A stretch of DNA of 61,826 bases from an uncultured Brachyspira sp. (GTDB lineage Bacteria; Spirochaetota; Brachyspiria; Brachyspirales; Brachyspiraceae), in the NCBI RefSeq assembly GCF_944388875.1, contig NZ_CALXKQ010000019.1, positions 1-61,826 on the forward strand, read 5' to 3'. A program made the position numbers and the translations under genes. This document shows, piece by piece, positions 26,321 to 36,558 of this stretch. The notes under the pieces were generated by a model. The model was given only the letters and a program-made list of their open reading frames with translations. It did not search any database and was not told the DNA's origin. Position 1 is the stretch's first letter; the number at the start of each line of letters is the position of its first letter.

Positions 26321-27642
26321 ATGTCTTATGCTCAAGAGTATATAAATTCTAATAAAGTTATTAAAGATGTATCTGAAAAAAAAGAAACTTTATGGATAAA
26401 TGATAGGATTTTAAAATTTGATATTATAGATGCTTTATGTCAATTGGTTGTATCTGATGATGATATACTTGATGCTGAAAACAGATTAAAAAAATTTGCT
26501 CCTTTTATAGAAAAATGTTTTGAAGAAACTAAAAAGAATAACGGCATAATAGAATCTCCAATAGTTGAAATTGATTCGATGAAAAGAAAGCTTGAGGATA
26601 CTTATAAATGCAGTATAAATGGAAAACTGTTTTTAAAAATGGATAGTCATCTTGATATAGCAGGTTCTATAAAGGCTAGGGGAGGAATATATGAGGTTCT
26701 TAAGCATGCTGAAGATTTGGCTTTAAAAAATTCTATGATAAAAAAAGATGATGATTATTCTAAATTTGCTGATATGAAAGATTTTTTTAATAATTATACA
26801 GTTCAAGTAGGTTCTACTGGTAATTTGGGTATGTCTATTGGAATAATGAGTGCTGCAATAGGATTTAAAGTTAAAGTACACATGTCAGCAGATGCTAAAG
26901 AGTGGAAGAAAGAACTTTTAAGAAGCAGGGGGGTTGAAGTTTTAGAGTATAAAGATGATTATTCTAAGGCTGTTGCTGAGGGAAGAAGATTATCAGATTT
27001 GGATACTAATAGTTATTTTGTTGATGATGAGAAATCTGTTGATTTATTTTTAGGATATGCAGTAGCTGCTGGCAGATTAAAAAGGCAGCTGGATGACATG
27101 AATATTACTGTAGATGAAAAACATCAGATGATAGTATATATACCTGCTGGTGTAGGGGGGCGCCTGGAGGAGTAAGCTATGGTCTTAAGAGAGTTTTTAA
27201 GGATAATGTTCATTGTTTTTTTACTGAACCAGTAAATTGTCCTTCTGTTTTGCTTGGGATAGCTACTCAGAAATTTGAGAATGCCAATGTGCATGATTTT
27301 GGAATATCTGGCATTACCGAGGCTGATGGTCTTGCATGTGCCAGTCCTTCTGGTTTCGTTACAAGGATAATGACAAATATTATATCAGGCGATTTTACAG
27401 TTTATGATTATAGACTTTATGATTATTTAAGACTGCTTAATGAATCTGAAAATATACAAATAGAGCCTTCAAGCTGTGCTGCGTTCGCAGGTCCTGTTGG
27501 GTTTGATAAATTTGCAGCTGCTCAGGATTACAGAAAAAAATATAATCTAACAGAAAATACTTTGCATATATGCTGGGCTACAGGAGGAAGATTAATACCA
27601 GATGATATAAAAAAGAAATATTTAGAAACGTATTTAAATTAA
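26321..27642 (+). pseudogene. dsdA: D-serine dehydratase, frameshifted at a poly-G tract
   Basis: Two frames together give a complete D-serine ammonia-lyase (about 440 residues), a PLP enzyme that converts D-serine to pyruvate and ammonia. The first part (26321-27175) contains the PLP lysine motif GSIKARGGIYEVL and GSTGNLGMSIG. The reading breaks at a run of six G (27155-27160). One more G would give GVGGAPGGVSYGLKRVF and continue through TEPVNCPSVLLGIA into the second open frame ending at 27642. This may be a real off state, a fixed mutation or a sequencing error in the homopolymer. The promoter and ribosome-binding site (AGGGG) are intact. Confidence 0.85.
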
Positions 27643-28299
27643 TTCTCTTATTATATCAGGGTATTTTATTGATTCTATTTTTTTATTTTTTGGATCATTC
27701 TCAAATTCTGTAACATGAACCTTGATAGGGTTAATCTGCCTTCTAATATATTCTATAACACTATTTGAAACGAATACATCTTTTTTTATATTGATTATGA
27801 TAAATGGTATTTTAAACCCTCTTGTATGCAGTAATTCTACCTGTTCCAATGATGAGTGTATAACATTAGAATCATACTCTATTACTGGGATTATATGCAT
27901 TTGATTTTCTTTTTCTATATCAAATATTAAGTCCATAAAATTATAATTTTCTTTTATAGGATCATATAAACATAAAGATTCAAATATCATATATTCATAA
28001 TCATTTTTATTTTCATCTATCAAATCTGTAATATCTCTTTCATCTATTTTGGTATTAATGCTGTGAAGCGGAGATATATTACCGTTTGTAGCATAAGAAA
28101 CAAATATATCTGAAGCCTTTAAATTAGTTGTATTTTTTATGTATTCAGCATCAAATAATTTATTGTCATGTACTTCCATAACAAACGGTTTATAATAGCA
28201 TACTTTTTTATCAAACATTTTTAACGATGCTGCTATATGAGAAGATACATAGGTTTTTCCTGTGTGTTTTTTATTTGATATAATGCAAAATACTTTCAT
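27634..28299 (-). CDS. BioD-like P-loop NTPase (AAA_26 type)
   Basis: This protein of about 221 residues starts MKVFCIISNKKHTGKTYVSSHIAASLK, a P-loop typical of dethiobiotin-synthetase-like ATPases, and has a YEYMIFESLCLYDP segment where the family has its Walker B/Mg region. No biotin genes are adjacent, so dethiobiotin synthase is not assigned. Other family members are cobyrinate-type or phosphotransacetylase-linked domains. ATG 28299 is preferred over the in-frame TTG at 28314 because GAAGG lies 9 bases upstream. The gene overlaps the convergent dsdA end by 9 bp and follows the GH57 gene by 17 bp. Confidence 0.6.
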   Translation of the reverse strand: MKVFCIISNKKHTGKTYVSSHIAASLKMFDKKVCYYKPFVMEVHDNKLFDAEYIKNTTNLKASDIFVSYATNGNISPLHSINTKIDERDITDLIDENKNDYEYMIFESLCLYDPIKENYNFMDLIFDIEKENQMHIIPVIEYDSNVIHSSLEQVELLHTRGFKIPFIIINIKKDVFVSNSVIEYIRRQINPIKVHVTEFENDPKNKKIESIKYPDIIRELI

Positions 28300-28316
28300 T
28301 AAAATTACCTTCAAAA

Positions 28317-30437
28317 TTAAATATCTTTAGCCGTTACTTTTAATTTATATTTAATTTTTTCATTAGGCTTCAAATGCATGTTTTTACAGCAAACTATAGT
28401 GGAGTTTTGATAATTCATTTCAAGTTTGTCAACAGCATCTGATATAGTATAATTAGGCATATATAAGAATGTTGTTTCATCACTTGCTTCCATTGATACA
28501 TCAATCTTTATATATCCATTATCAACCATGCCAAAAACAGTTCCCTGATATTCCCCGCTGCTTGAAAGATTAACAGATATCTTATTATTTCCGCCTGTGT
28601 AGTATCTGTCAGGTTCATTTCCAGCGAGCAATGTTATATTGTTTTCCAAAGCATATACAAATTCTATATCTTCATCGGATTTATTTTCTATAATTGATTC
28701 TATAGAAAAACCTCCTTCATTTTGAACCAAATATCTTTTTATCAAATGAATATCTTTTCCATTAACTTTTGAAGTTTTTTCAAATGATACTGTAGCATAA
28801 TCTTTATTTATAAGATTTTCTAAAATATTATAATATGATTCATAAAATGAAGCATTTTCTTCGTATTTTAATAGCTGGAATTCTTCAGCAGTAGGTATTT
28901 TATTTAAGAAGTGATCTACTGCGAATACTTTTTCATTTTTATCAAAAACTAAATATTTTGCTATATTTTCATCTACCTTTTTTGCTATTTCATGTATAGA
29001 TACATGTTCGCTATTTTTATTATTATTATCAGCATTTCTCATAGCTGCTATATGATAGGCTTCTTCTCTTCTTTTTAGGCAGTCTATCAAATTTATAGGA
29101 TTTTCTGTTTTTAAATCCCATTCTATTATAGAACCGCTTAAAGTATGGAATAGGAATGCTTCTCTTTTTGATGATATTATAATCTCTTCTCTTCCGTCCA
29201 TATCAAAATCTAAATTATGATTTAGAAAATATTTTTTTCCATATACTTTTTCCAATGAAATTTCTGTAGCCCTTATTAAATTGGCATAAGTTTCATGTCT
29301 TAAATTATTTAAATAAAGCCCTCCGAAAGTTCCATGCCAATAAGGACAATTGCATTGCCCTTTTAATAAATATTCTAAAGCTGCTTCTTTTTCTTTATAA
29401 TTAGATTCTGTAATTTCTCCTATCATGTTTGAAGTAAATATCATTCTCTTATTCATTCTATTGCTTTCAGAATATTTGGCAAAATAATTTCTCCAAAATC
29501 CTCCTCTCATAAATCTTGTAATAATATCATTTTCTTTTGATTTTTTTAATTCTTCCTGTTTGGAGTGGAATTCATCCTGTATTTTTGCAGGAAGCACCCA
29601 AGTAAGCATTTCTTCATAAGAACCAGTAGGTATATATACTTTTGATATAGGAGGGTGTTTCTGCATATATTCGCTGTATGTTGTTGTTATAATTGTATCT
29701 TTTTCTCTGGTAAGTGCATCAAAGAACTTTTCAAGCCATTTATCTTCATAAACCCATTTCTGAGTACCAGGCCAATCTCCATATTTTTCTCCGTCATCAT
29801 GTAAAACTACAACTCTATCTCCATCTTCTGTTGCTATAGATTTTAAGTACTCTATAGATTTTTCTGCATCTCTAAATGGTATTAAATAACGAAGCTCCTG
29901 AGATATTGGAAATATATTTAATTTATAATTTTCATCATCTGTAATAAAGTATCCGAACATATTTTTTGTATCTATTCCAGAAGTTAAAAACTGAGAATCA
30001 TCAAGCATTATATATTTGATTCCGTTTTTAGCTAAACTTTTAACTAATGTAGGCTCCCAAACTCTTTCTGCTATCCAAGCACCTTGAGGAGTTGTATCAA
30101 ATTTATTTTCTATATATTTATTTAATTTATTTATTTGTATATCTTTATCTTTATTTGGTATAGAAGGCATAATAGGTTCATAGAAACCGCCGCTTTGTAT
30201 TTCTATTCTTTTTTCAGAGGCTAATCTTTTTAATGCATATATATGTTCTGGGTGTTTCTTTTCTATCCATTCTAAAAGACATCCTGTATAGTGAAAATTG
30301 AATTTTATGTCTTTGTATTTTTCTAAAATATCTAAAAACGGCTTGTATGCATTTTTATATGTATTTTCAAATACAAAATCAAAATTTCCTACAGGCTGAT
30401 GATTATGATTGCCTAATATTAGATTTATAGTTTTCAT
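28317..30437 (-). CDS. GH57 family 4-alpha-glucanotransferase/alpha-amylase
   Basis: This 706-residue protein is a glycoside hydrolase family 57 enzyme acting on alpha-1,4-glucans. It opens LILGNHNHQPVGNFD, the family's HxHQP-type motif. The nucleophile Glu lies in AWIAERVWEP (Glu124) and the acid/base Asp in VLHDDGEKYGDWPGT (about residue 214-215). These positions closely match the Thermococcus 4-alpha-glucanotransferase. The C-terminal half is beta-rich and fits the DUF1926/1925 domains of that group (for example IEWDLKTENPINLIDC). There is no signal peptide, so it acts in the cytoplasm, probably on glycogen or maltodextrin. It is upstream of the P-loop gene in the same direction. Confidence 0.88.
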   Translation of the reverse strand: MKTINLILGNHNHQPVGNFDFVFENTYKNAYKPFLDILEKYKDIKFNFHYTGCLLEWIEKKHPEHIYALKRLASEKRIEIQSGGFYEPIMPSIPNKDKDIQINKLNKYIENKFDTTPQGAWIAERVWEPTLVKSLAKNGIKYIMLDDSQFLTSGIDTKNMFGYFITDDENYKLNIFPISQELRYLIPFRDAEKSIEYLKSIATEDGDRVVVLHDDGEKYGDWPGTQKWVYEDKWLEKFFDALTREKDTIITTTYSEYMQKHPPISKVYIPTGSYEEMLTWVLPAKIQDEFHSKQEELKKSKENDIITRFMRGGFWRNYFAKYSESNRMNKRMIFTSNMIGEITESNYKEKEAALEYLLKGQCNCPYWHGTFGGLYLNNLRHETYANLIRATEISLEKVYGKKYFLNHNLDFDMDGREEIIISSKREAFLFHTLSGSIIEWDLKTENPINLIDCLKRREEAYHIAAMRNADNNNKNSEHVSIHEIAKKVDENIAKYLVFDKNEKVFAVDHFLNKIPTAEEFQLLKYEENASFYESYYNILENLINKDYATVSFEKTSKVNGKDIHLIKRYLVQNEGGFSIESIIENKSDEDIEFVYALENNITLLAGNEPDRYYTGGNNKISVNLSSSGEYQGTVFGMVDNGYIKIDVSMEASDETTFLYMPNYTISDAVDKLEMNYQNSTIVCCKNMHLKPNEKIKYKLKVTAKDI

Positions 30438-30670
30438 TATGATACCCTATATTTATTATTTAAAATTTCGTAATAATATTAATTTTAATTAACATAATTC
30501 TATATTAAATATATGTTTTTGTAAAGTTCTTTAATTTGAATTTTATCTACAGTATTACTTAAAACAGTATTGACTTTTTTTATTTTTATTTTAGAATTTT
30601 CGATTATCAAAAAAGTGCAATTTTTAAAAAAACTAATTTTTGATGAAATAATTATTTAAGGAAATTTTTT

Positions 30671-32497
30671 ATGTGCGGTATAGTTGGATATGTAGGCAGT
30701 AATAATGCTGTTGATATTTTAATGGAAGGATTATCTTCTTTGGAGTATAGAGGATATGATTCGGCTGGCATATCTGTAGTTAATTCAAATAATAATATTA
30801 TTACTCTAAAATCTGAAGGCAAACTTGAGAATTTAAAGAGTATTATAAAAGCAAGAGATAGCATAAATTCAAATATTGGAATAGGTCATACCAGATGGGC
30901 TACACATGGAGCTCCTTCAGATATAAATGCTCATCCTCATTTTACAGAAAGACTTTCTCTTGTTCATAATGGTATTATAGAAAATTATAAAGATATAAAA
31001 AATGATTTAATTTCTAAAGGATACAAATTCCTTTCTGAAACCGATACTGAAGCTGCGGCTAATTTGATAGACTCCTTATATGACGGAGATACTTTAACTG
31101 CTATAAGAAAGGCTATTGATATAATAGAAGGTTCTTATGCTTTTGCTATAATATTTAAAGATGATATTAATAAGGTATATGCTGTAAGGAAGTCAGCTCC
31201 TTTAATAGCGGCTTTGGGAGATAATGAAAACTTTTTGGCATCTGACATACCAGCCATATTAAAGTATACTAATAAATATATTCTAATAGAAGAAGGTAAT
31301 ATTGCTGTATTAGAAAAAAATAATATAACTATTTATGATAAGGATTTGAAAAAAACTAATTATGAAGTATTGGAGGCTAATTGGACAGTGGAGCAGGCTG
31401 AGAAATGCGGATATGATCATTTTATGCTTAAAGAAATTAATGAACAGCCTAAGGCATTGCTTGATACAATAGAGCCTAGAATAGTGCATGGACTTCCAAA
31501 TTTTGAAAGGGATGGAATTGGGGATGAAAACTTTTGGAGATTTTTTGACAGAGTTTATATAGTGGGATGCGGTACTGCCATGCATGCTGCTATGATAGGT
31601 AAAAGGCTTATAGAGGATAATTGCAGAATACCTGTGGAATGCGAAATAGCTTCTGAGTTTAGATATAAAAATCCTATACTTACAGAAAAAACTTTATCAA
31701 TATTCATATCTCAGTCTGGAGAAACGGCTGATACTTTGGCGGCTTTAAATTTAGTTAAAGAAAAAGGATGTAAAAGTTTAGCTATAGTTAATGTTAATGG
31801 CTCTTCTATAGCTAGGAGTGCTGATTATGTTATATATACTTATGCAGGACCTGAGATATCTGTTGCTTCTACTAAGGCTTACTCTGTGCAGATGGCAATG
31901 ATGTATTTGATAACTTTTAAGATTATGATGTCAAGATCAATAAAGGATGATAATTATATAAGAAGTCTTATTAAATATCTGCTTCAAACTATAGATTCTG
32001 TTAATGATGTTCTTTTAATGAGCGATAAAATAAAAGAGTTATGCATTGATTATAAAGAAGCTTCAAGCATATTTTTTATAGGCAGGGATTTGGATTATTA
32101 TCAGGTTATGGAAGGAGCTTTAAAAATGAAGGAGATTAGTTATATTCATTGTGAGGCTTATGCGGGAGGAGAACTCAAGCATGGTGCAATATCGCTTATA
32201 ACTGATAATACGCCTGTAGTAGCTTTAGCCGTGCAGGAGAAAATATTATCCAAAATGATAAGCAATACAAAAGAGGTAATATCTAGGGGGGCTAATGTTC
32301 TTTTATTTGCTAAAGAGGGTATTGATATAGATAAGGATGCCTACAGAAAAATAGTATATCTTCCTAAAGTAGAGGATATGTTTATGCCTATAGTGTCTAT
32401 AGCTGCATTACAATTATTAGCCTATCATACTGCTGTTATAAGGGGATGTGATGTAGATAAGCCTAGAAATTTGGCTAAAAGTGTAACCGTTGAATAG
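30671..32497 (+). CDS. glmS: Glucosamine-fructose-6-phosphate aminotransferase (isomerizing)
   Basis: This 608-residue enzyme makes glucosamine-6-phosphate for peptidoglycan and other amino-sugar polymers. The N-terminal MCGIVGYVG provides the glutaminase nucleophile Cys after Met removal, with GHTRWATHG and NGIIENY. Two SIS isomerase domains follow (VGCGTAMHAAMIG, SQSGETADTLAAL, ASTKAYSVQM). The C-terminus PRNLAKSVTVE is canonical. AAGGAAA precedes the ATG. No glmS ribozyme is recognisable in the 230-bp upstream region, which is only AT-rich. Confidence 0.96.
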   Translation: MCGIVGYVGSNNAVDILMEGLSSLEYRGYDSAGISVVNSNNNIITLKSEGKLENLKSIIKARDSINSNIGIGHTRWATHGAPSDINAHPHFTERLSLVHNGIIENYKDIKNDLISKGYKFLSETDTEAAANLIDSLYDGDTLTAIRKAIDIIEGSYAFAIIFKDDINKVYAVRKSAPLIAALGDNENFLASDIPAILKYTNKYILIEEGNIAVLEKNNITIYDKDLKKTNYEVLEANWTVEQAEKCGYDHFMLKEINEQPKALLDTIEPRIVHGLPNFERDGIGDENFWRFFDRVYIVGCGTAMHAAMIGKRLIEDNCRIPVECEIASEFRYKNPILTEKTLSIFISQSGETADTLAALNLVKEKGCKSLAIVNVNGSSIARSADYVIYTYAGPEISVASTKAYSVQMAMMYLITFKIMMSRSIKDDNYIRSLIKYLLQTIDSVNDVLLMSDKIKELCIDYKEASSIFFIGRDLDYYQVMEGALKMKEISYIHCEAYAGGELKHGAISLITDNTPVVALAVQEKILSKMISNTKEVISRGANVLLFAKEGIDIDKDAYRKIVYLPKVEDMFMPIVSIAALQLLAYHTAVIRGCDVDKPRNLAKSVTVE

Positions 32498-32590
32498 TGT
32501 TTTTGTTTTTTAATTTAGTAAATACCTAAACAACTATAATTTGTCAAAAATTAATTTTTTAAATTTAAAATATTTGTGCTACGCAACACC

Positions 32591-32660
32591 CCACTTCTTT
32601 TGCTGACGCTCTGCGTGCCGTAGGCAAGGCACCTACTCAGTGGTACCCCAAAGAAGCAGG
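32591..32660. repeat. GC-richer structured repeat (CTTCTTTTG...CAAAGAAG type)
   Basis: In an otherwise AT-rich 703-bp gap (32498-33200), this segment has complementary ends (CCACTTCTTTTG and CCCAAAGAAGC) around a GC-rich core with ctctgcgtgccgtaggcaaggcac. A related but shorter version occurs at 32919-32949. No open frame explains it. Confidence 0.6.
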
Positions 32661-32730
32661 CACAGCCCACAGTTGCGAAGGGCTATATTTTTGCTTAAAT
32701 TAATAATCTATTTTACATGTAAAACAATTT

Positions 32731-32869
32731 TAGTATGATTTAGTATTAATTTTATACTTGCACTTTCGCGAAGCGTATCCGAGCTTGTTGAGGATATAAG
32801 GTTCTTTGACGCTGTCCGCCTCACTCTGTGTGCCGTAGGCAGGCGTGCGGCGGGAAAAAGAACAATAAA
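32731..32869. repeat. Dispersed structured repeat, copy A
   Basis: It starts tagtatgattta, continues cttgcactttcgc and ends ggcgggaaaaagaacaataa. It is closely matched by copy B at 38868-38980. Self-complementary ends (GTTCTTT/AAAGAAC) and an inner CCGCC/GGCGG pair predict a stem-loop. The core is far richer in GC than the surroundings. Confidence 0.75.
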
Positions 32870-33090
32870 CTTGTTTCAAAACTAATTTTATTTATTAATT
32901 GTGGGGACTAGCCCCCACACCCCCACTTCTTTTGTTGGCACAAAGAAGCAAAAAGACTGCATATTTATATATTAAAATAATAAATTATACAACATATAAA
33001 ATATATAAATTATATAATAATTAATATTATATAATTTAGCATAAAATAACAAACTCGTAAAATTGTTTGTCAAGTACTTTTGAAAATAGA
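32870..33090. repeat. Left member of a diverged inverted repeat
   Basis: cttgtttcaaaactaa (32870), ggcacaaagaagc (32937), gactgcatatt (32955), ttatacaacatataaaat (about 32985) and ttgtcaagtacttt (about 33068) appear in the same order on the opposite strand in 43900-44142. It also contains TGTGGGGACTAGCCCCCACA, a hairpin in its own right. The rest of the gap to 33200 is plain AT-rich sequence. Confidence 0.6.
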
Positions 33091-33200
33091 ATTATGTATT
33101 TTGTTTGAATAAGGCTTTTTATTATTTAAACAAAATATATTTTAATTGATATATAGATATTTATAATATATAATGATTTTACAATTTTAGAAAAATATTT

Positions 33201-35084
33201 ATGAGGTTTATGAAAAATATGAAAAAAAATATTTGCAGAATAATTATCTCTTTTATCTTATTAATAATATCATCTTTCTTTTTATACTCAGAGGAATATG
33301 ATACCAATTTCTATAAAAAACTTTTTGATGCAATGTTTACAAATAAAGATGAATTAAAAGAAATGGCAAAAGACCCTAAAGAATATATGGAAAACTTGCT
33401 AAAAGAGGCAGAAGAAAAAGAATTAAAAGAGAAAATGGAACTTTATAAAAAATATAATGTTATAGAAATAGATAGTTTGGAATATGAATATCAAAGTACT
33501 GCAGAAGGTTATGGGGATTTAGAAGATGTTAAGAAGTTTATACAAAAATATGATATAAACGGAGTATATGACGGCTATACTTTGCTTTATACTTATTCAG
33601 GATATAGGGGCGAAACTAATATAATAGATTTCTTAATTGAAAATAATGCTGATATTTATAAAAAATCTATTAATGGTAAAACGCCTCTTTACAGTGCTGT
33701 AGATGATTATTTTTATGATGCTGCTGAAGTTATTTTGAAACATTATAAAGACAATGATGATATAAATGATGAGTTTTTGCTGGCAGTTAATCAAGAAAAT
33801 GAGCCTATGTTAAGAATTTTATTAAAAAAGAAATTTTTATTCTTTGGAAATAAATTCAAAATGAATTTAGACAAAGGGCTTGAAATAGCACTTGATAAAG
33901 GCAATAAAGATATAGCAGCTGAATTAGTTTTAAGCGGGGCTAAAACTGATAATTTTTTATATTATTTTAAATTGGTATTTGGTAAATATTTAATTTTTAT
34001 AGCTATGATGATTGCTTTATTTGCTTCTTTTATTTATGCATATAAAAGAAGATATATTCCTAATATTTATGAAGAGAGTACAATGTTTATAACTTTTAAA
34101 GATAAAGTAAACAATATGTATATTTACTGTTATACTTATTATTCTTTCGGACTATTATCTACAATGCTGGGTTTTTTTGGAAATATATTTATAAATAATA
34201 ATAAGCTAAAAGGATATTATAATATAAACAGTAATTTTTCGGGGAATGATATTGCTATTTATGATTTGTATGATAATAAAAAAAATGATAAGGAATATTT
34301 TAGCTGGTATGATGTTGACATGGAAGCAAATGAAAAAGCTATAATAAAATTCGATTGTTCTCTTTATGATTTTATAAAGAGTGATAAAAATGAAATTGAC
34401 TATATTGCGGAAATAGCTGACTCTAAAATTATTAATGGAGTTTTTGAAGTAAATAGAAATACTAATATTAATGTAGAATATTCTAGATTAAGATTTAAAA
34501 AGGTTTCAAAAGGTAATCGTTTTATAGGGATGCTTTCCTATTTCTTTAATCTCTATCATTTCAATATAAAGAATAAAGATAAAATTAATGCATATATAAA
34601 CGGAGATAATAAATCGTATTCTGATAAAAAAAATGAATTGGAGATAAATGTTGAACAGATTTTAAAGAAACATGAGAGTATGTCATTTAACGATATTAAA
34701 ACTAAATATTATGACAAACTTAAAGATTTTTATAATGTTAATAATATAGTGTATTTAGATGATAAAACAATATGCGTATATAAAAGATTTGCTAAAATAG
34801 AAGCTAATAATAATCTTACAGTAAATAATATATCGCTTATAATTGATTTAAATAATGAAAAATTAATAAGTCCTTATTTTAAAGATTTTGTTAATAATGC
34901 TGATGAGATATTAAAAAAATATAATTCTAACTTTTATAAGAATATAGATAATTTAATTTTTCTTATAACAGAAGCTGGCATTATATTGATGAAAGATAAG
35001 GGGCATAAAAAAATATTTATTTCTTTAGACGATATAAAAGAACATGTCAATAAAGCTCATTATTTATCTTATTTATTTGATTAA
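33201..35084 (+). CDS. Island paralogue 1: exported ankyrin-repeat protein with family C-terminal domain
   Basis: This 627-residue protein has an N-terminal signal or membrane anchor (IIISFILLIISSFFLYS). About residues 65-245 form ankyrin-like repeats (GYTLLYTYSGYRGETNIIDFLIENNADIY; NGKTPLYSAVDDY). A transmembrane helix follows near 258-280 (LIFIAMMIALFASFIYAY), then a domain shared by four neighbours: DKVNNMYIYCY, IFINNN, DDKTICVYKRF, SPYFKDFVNNADEILKKYN, IDNLIFLITEAGI and a terminal KAHYLSYLFD. I do not recognise this domain. Start codons at 33210 and 33219 are also possible. It is the only member with ankyrin repeats, so this copy may be a fusion or the others may have lost them. Confidence 0.7.
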   Translation: MRFMKNMKKNICRIIISFILLIISSFFLYSEEYDTNFYKKLFDAMFTNKDELKEMAKDPKEYMENLLKEAEEKELKEKMELYKKYNVIEIDSLEYEYQSTAEGYGDLEDVKKFIQKYDINGVYDGYTLLYTYSGYRGETNIIDFLIENNADIYKKSINGKTPLYSAVDDYFYDAAEVILKHYKDNDDINDEFLLAVNQENEPMLRILLKKKFLFFGNKFKMNLDKGLEIALDKGNKDIAAELVLSGAKTDNFLYYFKLVFGKYLIFIAMMIALFASFIYAYKRRYIPNIYEESTMFITFKDKVNNMYIYCYTYYSFGLLSTMLGFFGNIFINNNKLKGYYNINSNFSGNDIAIYDLYDNKKNDKEYFSWYDVDMEANEKAIIKFDCSLYDFIKSDKNEIDYIAEIADSKIINGVFEVNRNTNINVEYSRLRFKKVSKGNRFIGMLSYFFNLYHFNIKNKDKINAYINGDNKSYSDKKNELEINVEQILKKHESMSFNDIKTKYYDKLKDFYNVNNIVYLDDKTICVYKRFAKIEANNNLTVNNISLIIDLNNEKLISPYFKDFVNNADEILKKYNSNFYKNIDNLIFLITEAGIILMKDKGHKKIFISLDDIKEHVNKAHYLSYLFD

Positions 35085-35156
35085 ATTTTTACAAATAAAA
35101 TTTTAATGATTTACTGCTTATATTTTTTACTATTAGAAAACTAATAATAAGGAGTT

Positions 35157-36298
35157 ATGAGTTATATGATGGAATTAATAATTATAGCAGGAGTGATATT
35201 GGCAGCTCTTGTCTTTATTGGTATACTGACAAATGATGCTAAAAATAATCCTGTTAAATTTTATAAAAATGATTTTTTTATGCTTAAAGATAAAATAAAC
35301 AATATATATATATTTATGTTTATGAATACAGAAATGCAGGAATAATATATATAAATAATGATAATGGATTTATTATAAATAACATTATTGTAGGATCTGA
35401 AGGAATAACAGTTCGTAATTATTATGATATATCTATATCTACAAATTTTGCAACTACTTTTGCTTATATAAAATTCAAAACAAAATTATATGATATATCA
35501 GAATCAAAAATAGAATATATTATTGAGTTTGATCCTTATACAAATGTTATAGATTCTACTGCAGATAAACTTAAAAACACTTTTAGAGAGACTGTAAAAA
35601 TAGAAGGCATTTTTGAAATCATAAGAAAGCCTGAAGCAGAAGTAATAAGTTTGCGTAATTCAGAAATATCACCATTAAAGAAAGCTGAGGAAAGATTTGT
35701 TTATAATGTATTTAATTTTAATTATTTTTTTATAAATGGAAAAGAAAAAATCAATTCATTTATTAATGGAGCTGAAGAGTTTTCAGATGAGTTTGTTAAA
35801 GAAAAAATAGAAGAAAATAGAGATATAATTGGATTGTATGTAAAAGAATATTATAAAAAAGATTGGCAGTCATTATTTGATGATAGCATCTTATCTTATA
35901 TAGGCAATTATAATGATATTTATGATGAACTTAAAGAGTTTAAAAGTTTTAATATATTATACTATGATGATAAAATAATATGTATATATAAAAGATTTTC
36001 AAAATTAGAGGGTATTAATCTTGCCGAAATAAATAATCTCTTTGCTATATTTGAGTTAGACAGTCAAATATTAATAAGCTCTTACCTTAAAGACTTAGTA
36101 AAAGATCCTGAAGAATTATTGAAAAAACATAATATCAACAGTGATTTTTATTCTAATATAGATAATTTAGTTTTCGGTATAACTGATTCATTTATTATAA
36201 TAATGAAAGAAAAAGGCTACGGAAAAATATTTATTGATAATAAGAATATAAAAGAGTATATAAATAGAGAACATTATTTATCTTATTTGTTTAATTAA
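35157..36298 (+). pseudogene. Island paralogue 2, frameshifted at an AT-dinucleotide tract
   Basis: The first frame (35157-35345) encodes one membrane helix (IIIAGVILAALVFIGIL) and DFFMLKDKINNIYI, then leaves frame. The second frame, traceable from about 35309, reads YIYVYEYRNAGIIYINNDNGF and runs to 36298 with all later family motifs (TVKIEGIFEIIRKPE, NFNYFFINGKEKINSFING, DDKIICIYKRFSK, REHYLSYLFN). The break lies in aatatatatatattt (35301-35315). Removing one TA gives NIYIYVYEY, which aligns with the paralogues' NMYIYCYTY. The full protein would have about 380 residues. It is either a pseudogene or a phase-variable gene in its off state. Confidence 0.75.
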
Positions 36299-36384
36299 TT
36301 TATATGGTGTAAATTAGAATTAAAAATTTGATTTTGTTTTAATTATTATTTATACTATTAGTAAGTAATTGTTAAGGAATAATT

Positions 36385-36558
36385 ATGACAGTTAAAGAAG
36401 AATTAATAAATATTATAGACAGTATGCCTGAAGAAAGTTTAACAAAAATCATTGATATAATAAAAGAACAGCAGTATCTTGATGAAGCTATAGATATGGA
36501 AACTAATGGAAAAGTTATAGTTAAGACTTTAGAAGAACTTGAAGAGCTTGAAAAATGA
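36385..36558 (+). CDS. Putative antitoxin paired with YoeB
   Basis: A 57-residue acidic helical protein (MTVKEELINIIDSMPEESL at the start, VKTLEELEELEK at the end). An AAGGAAT site lies just upstream, and the stop overlaps the toxin start (ATGA), as in type II toxin-antitoxin modules. It is shorter than usual YefM antitoxins (about 80-90 residues) and lacks the N-terminal YefM/Phd DNA-binding pattern. It resembles the short antitoxins described beside RelE-type toxins, which carry a MPEE-like helix and a C-terminal toxin-wrapping tail. The role is inferred from position and size. Confidence 0.65.
   Translation: MTVKEELINIIDSMPEESLTKIIDIIKEQQYLDEAIDMETNGKVIVKTLEELEELEK

Noticed and set aside
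30438-30670. glmS ribozyme upstream of glmS
   Set aside because: No GC-containing core or recognisable ribozyme elements; AT-rich spacer only.
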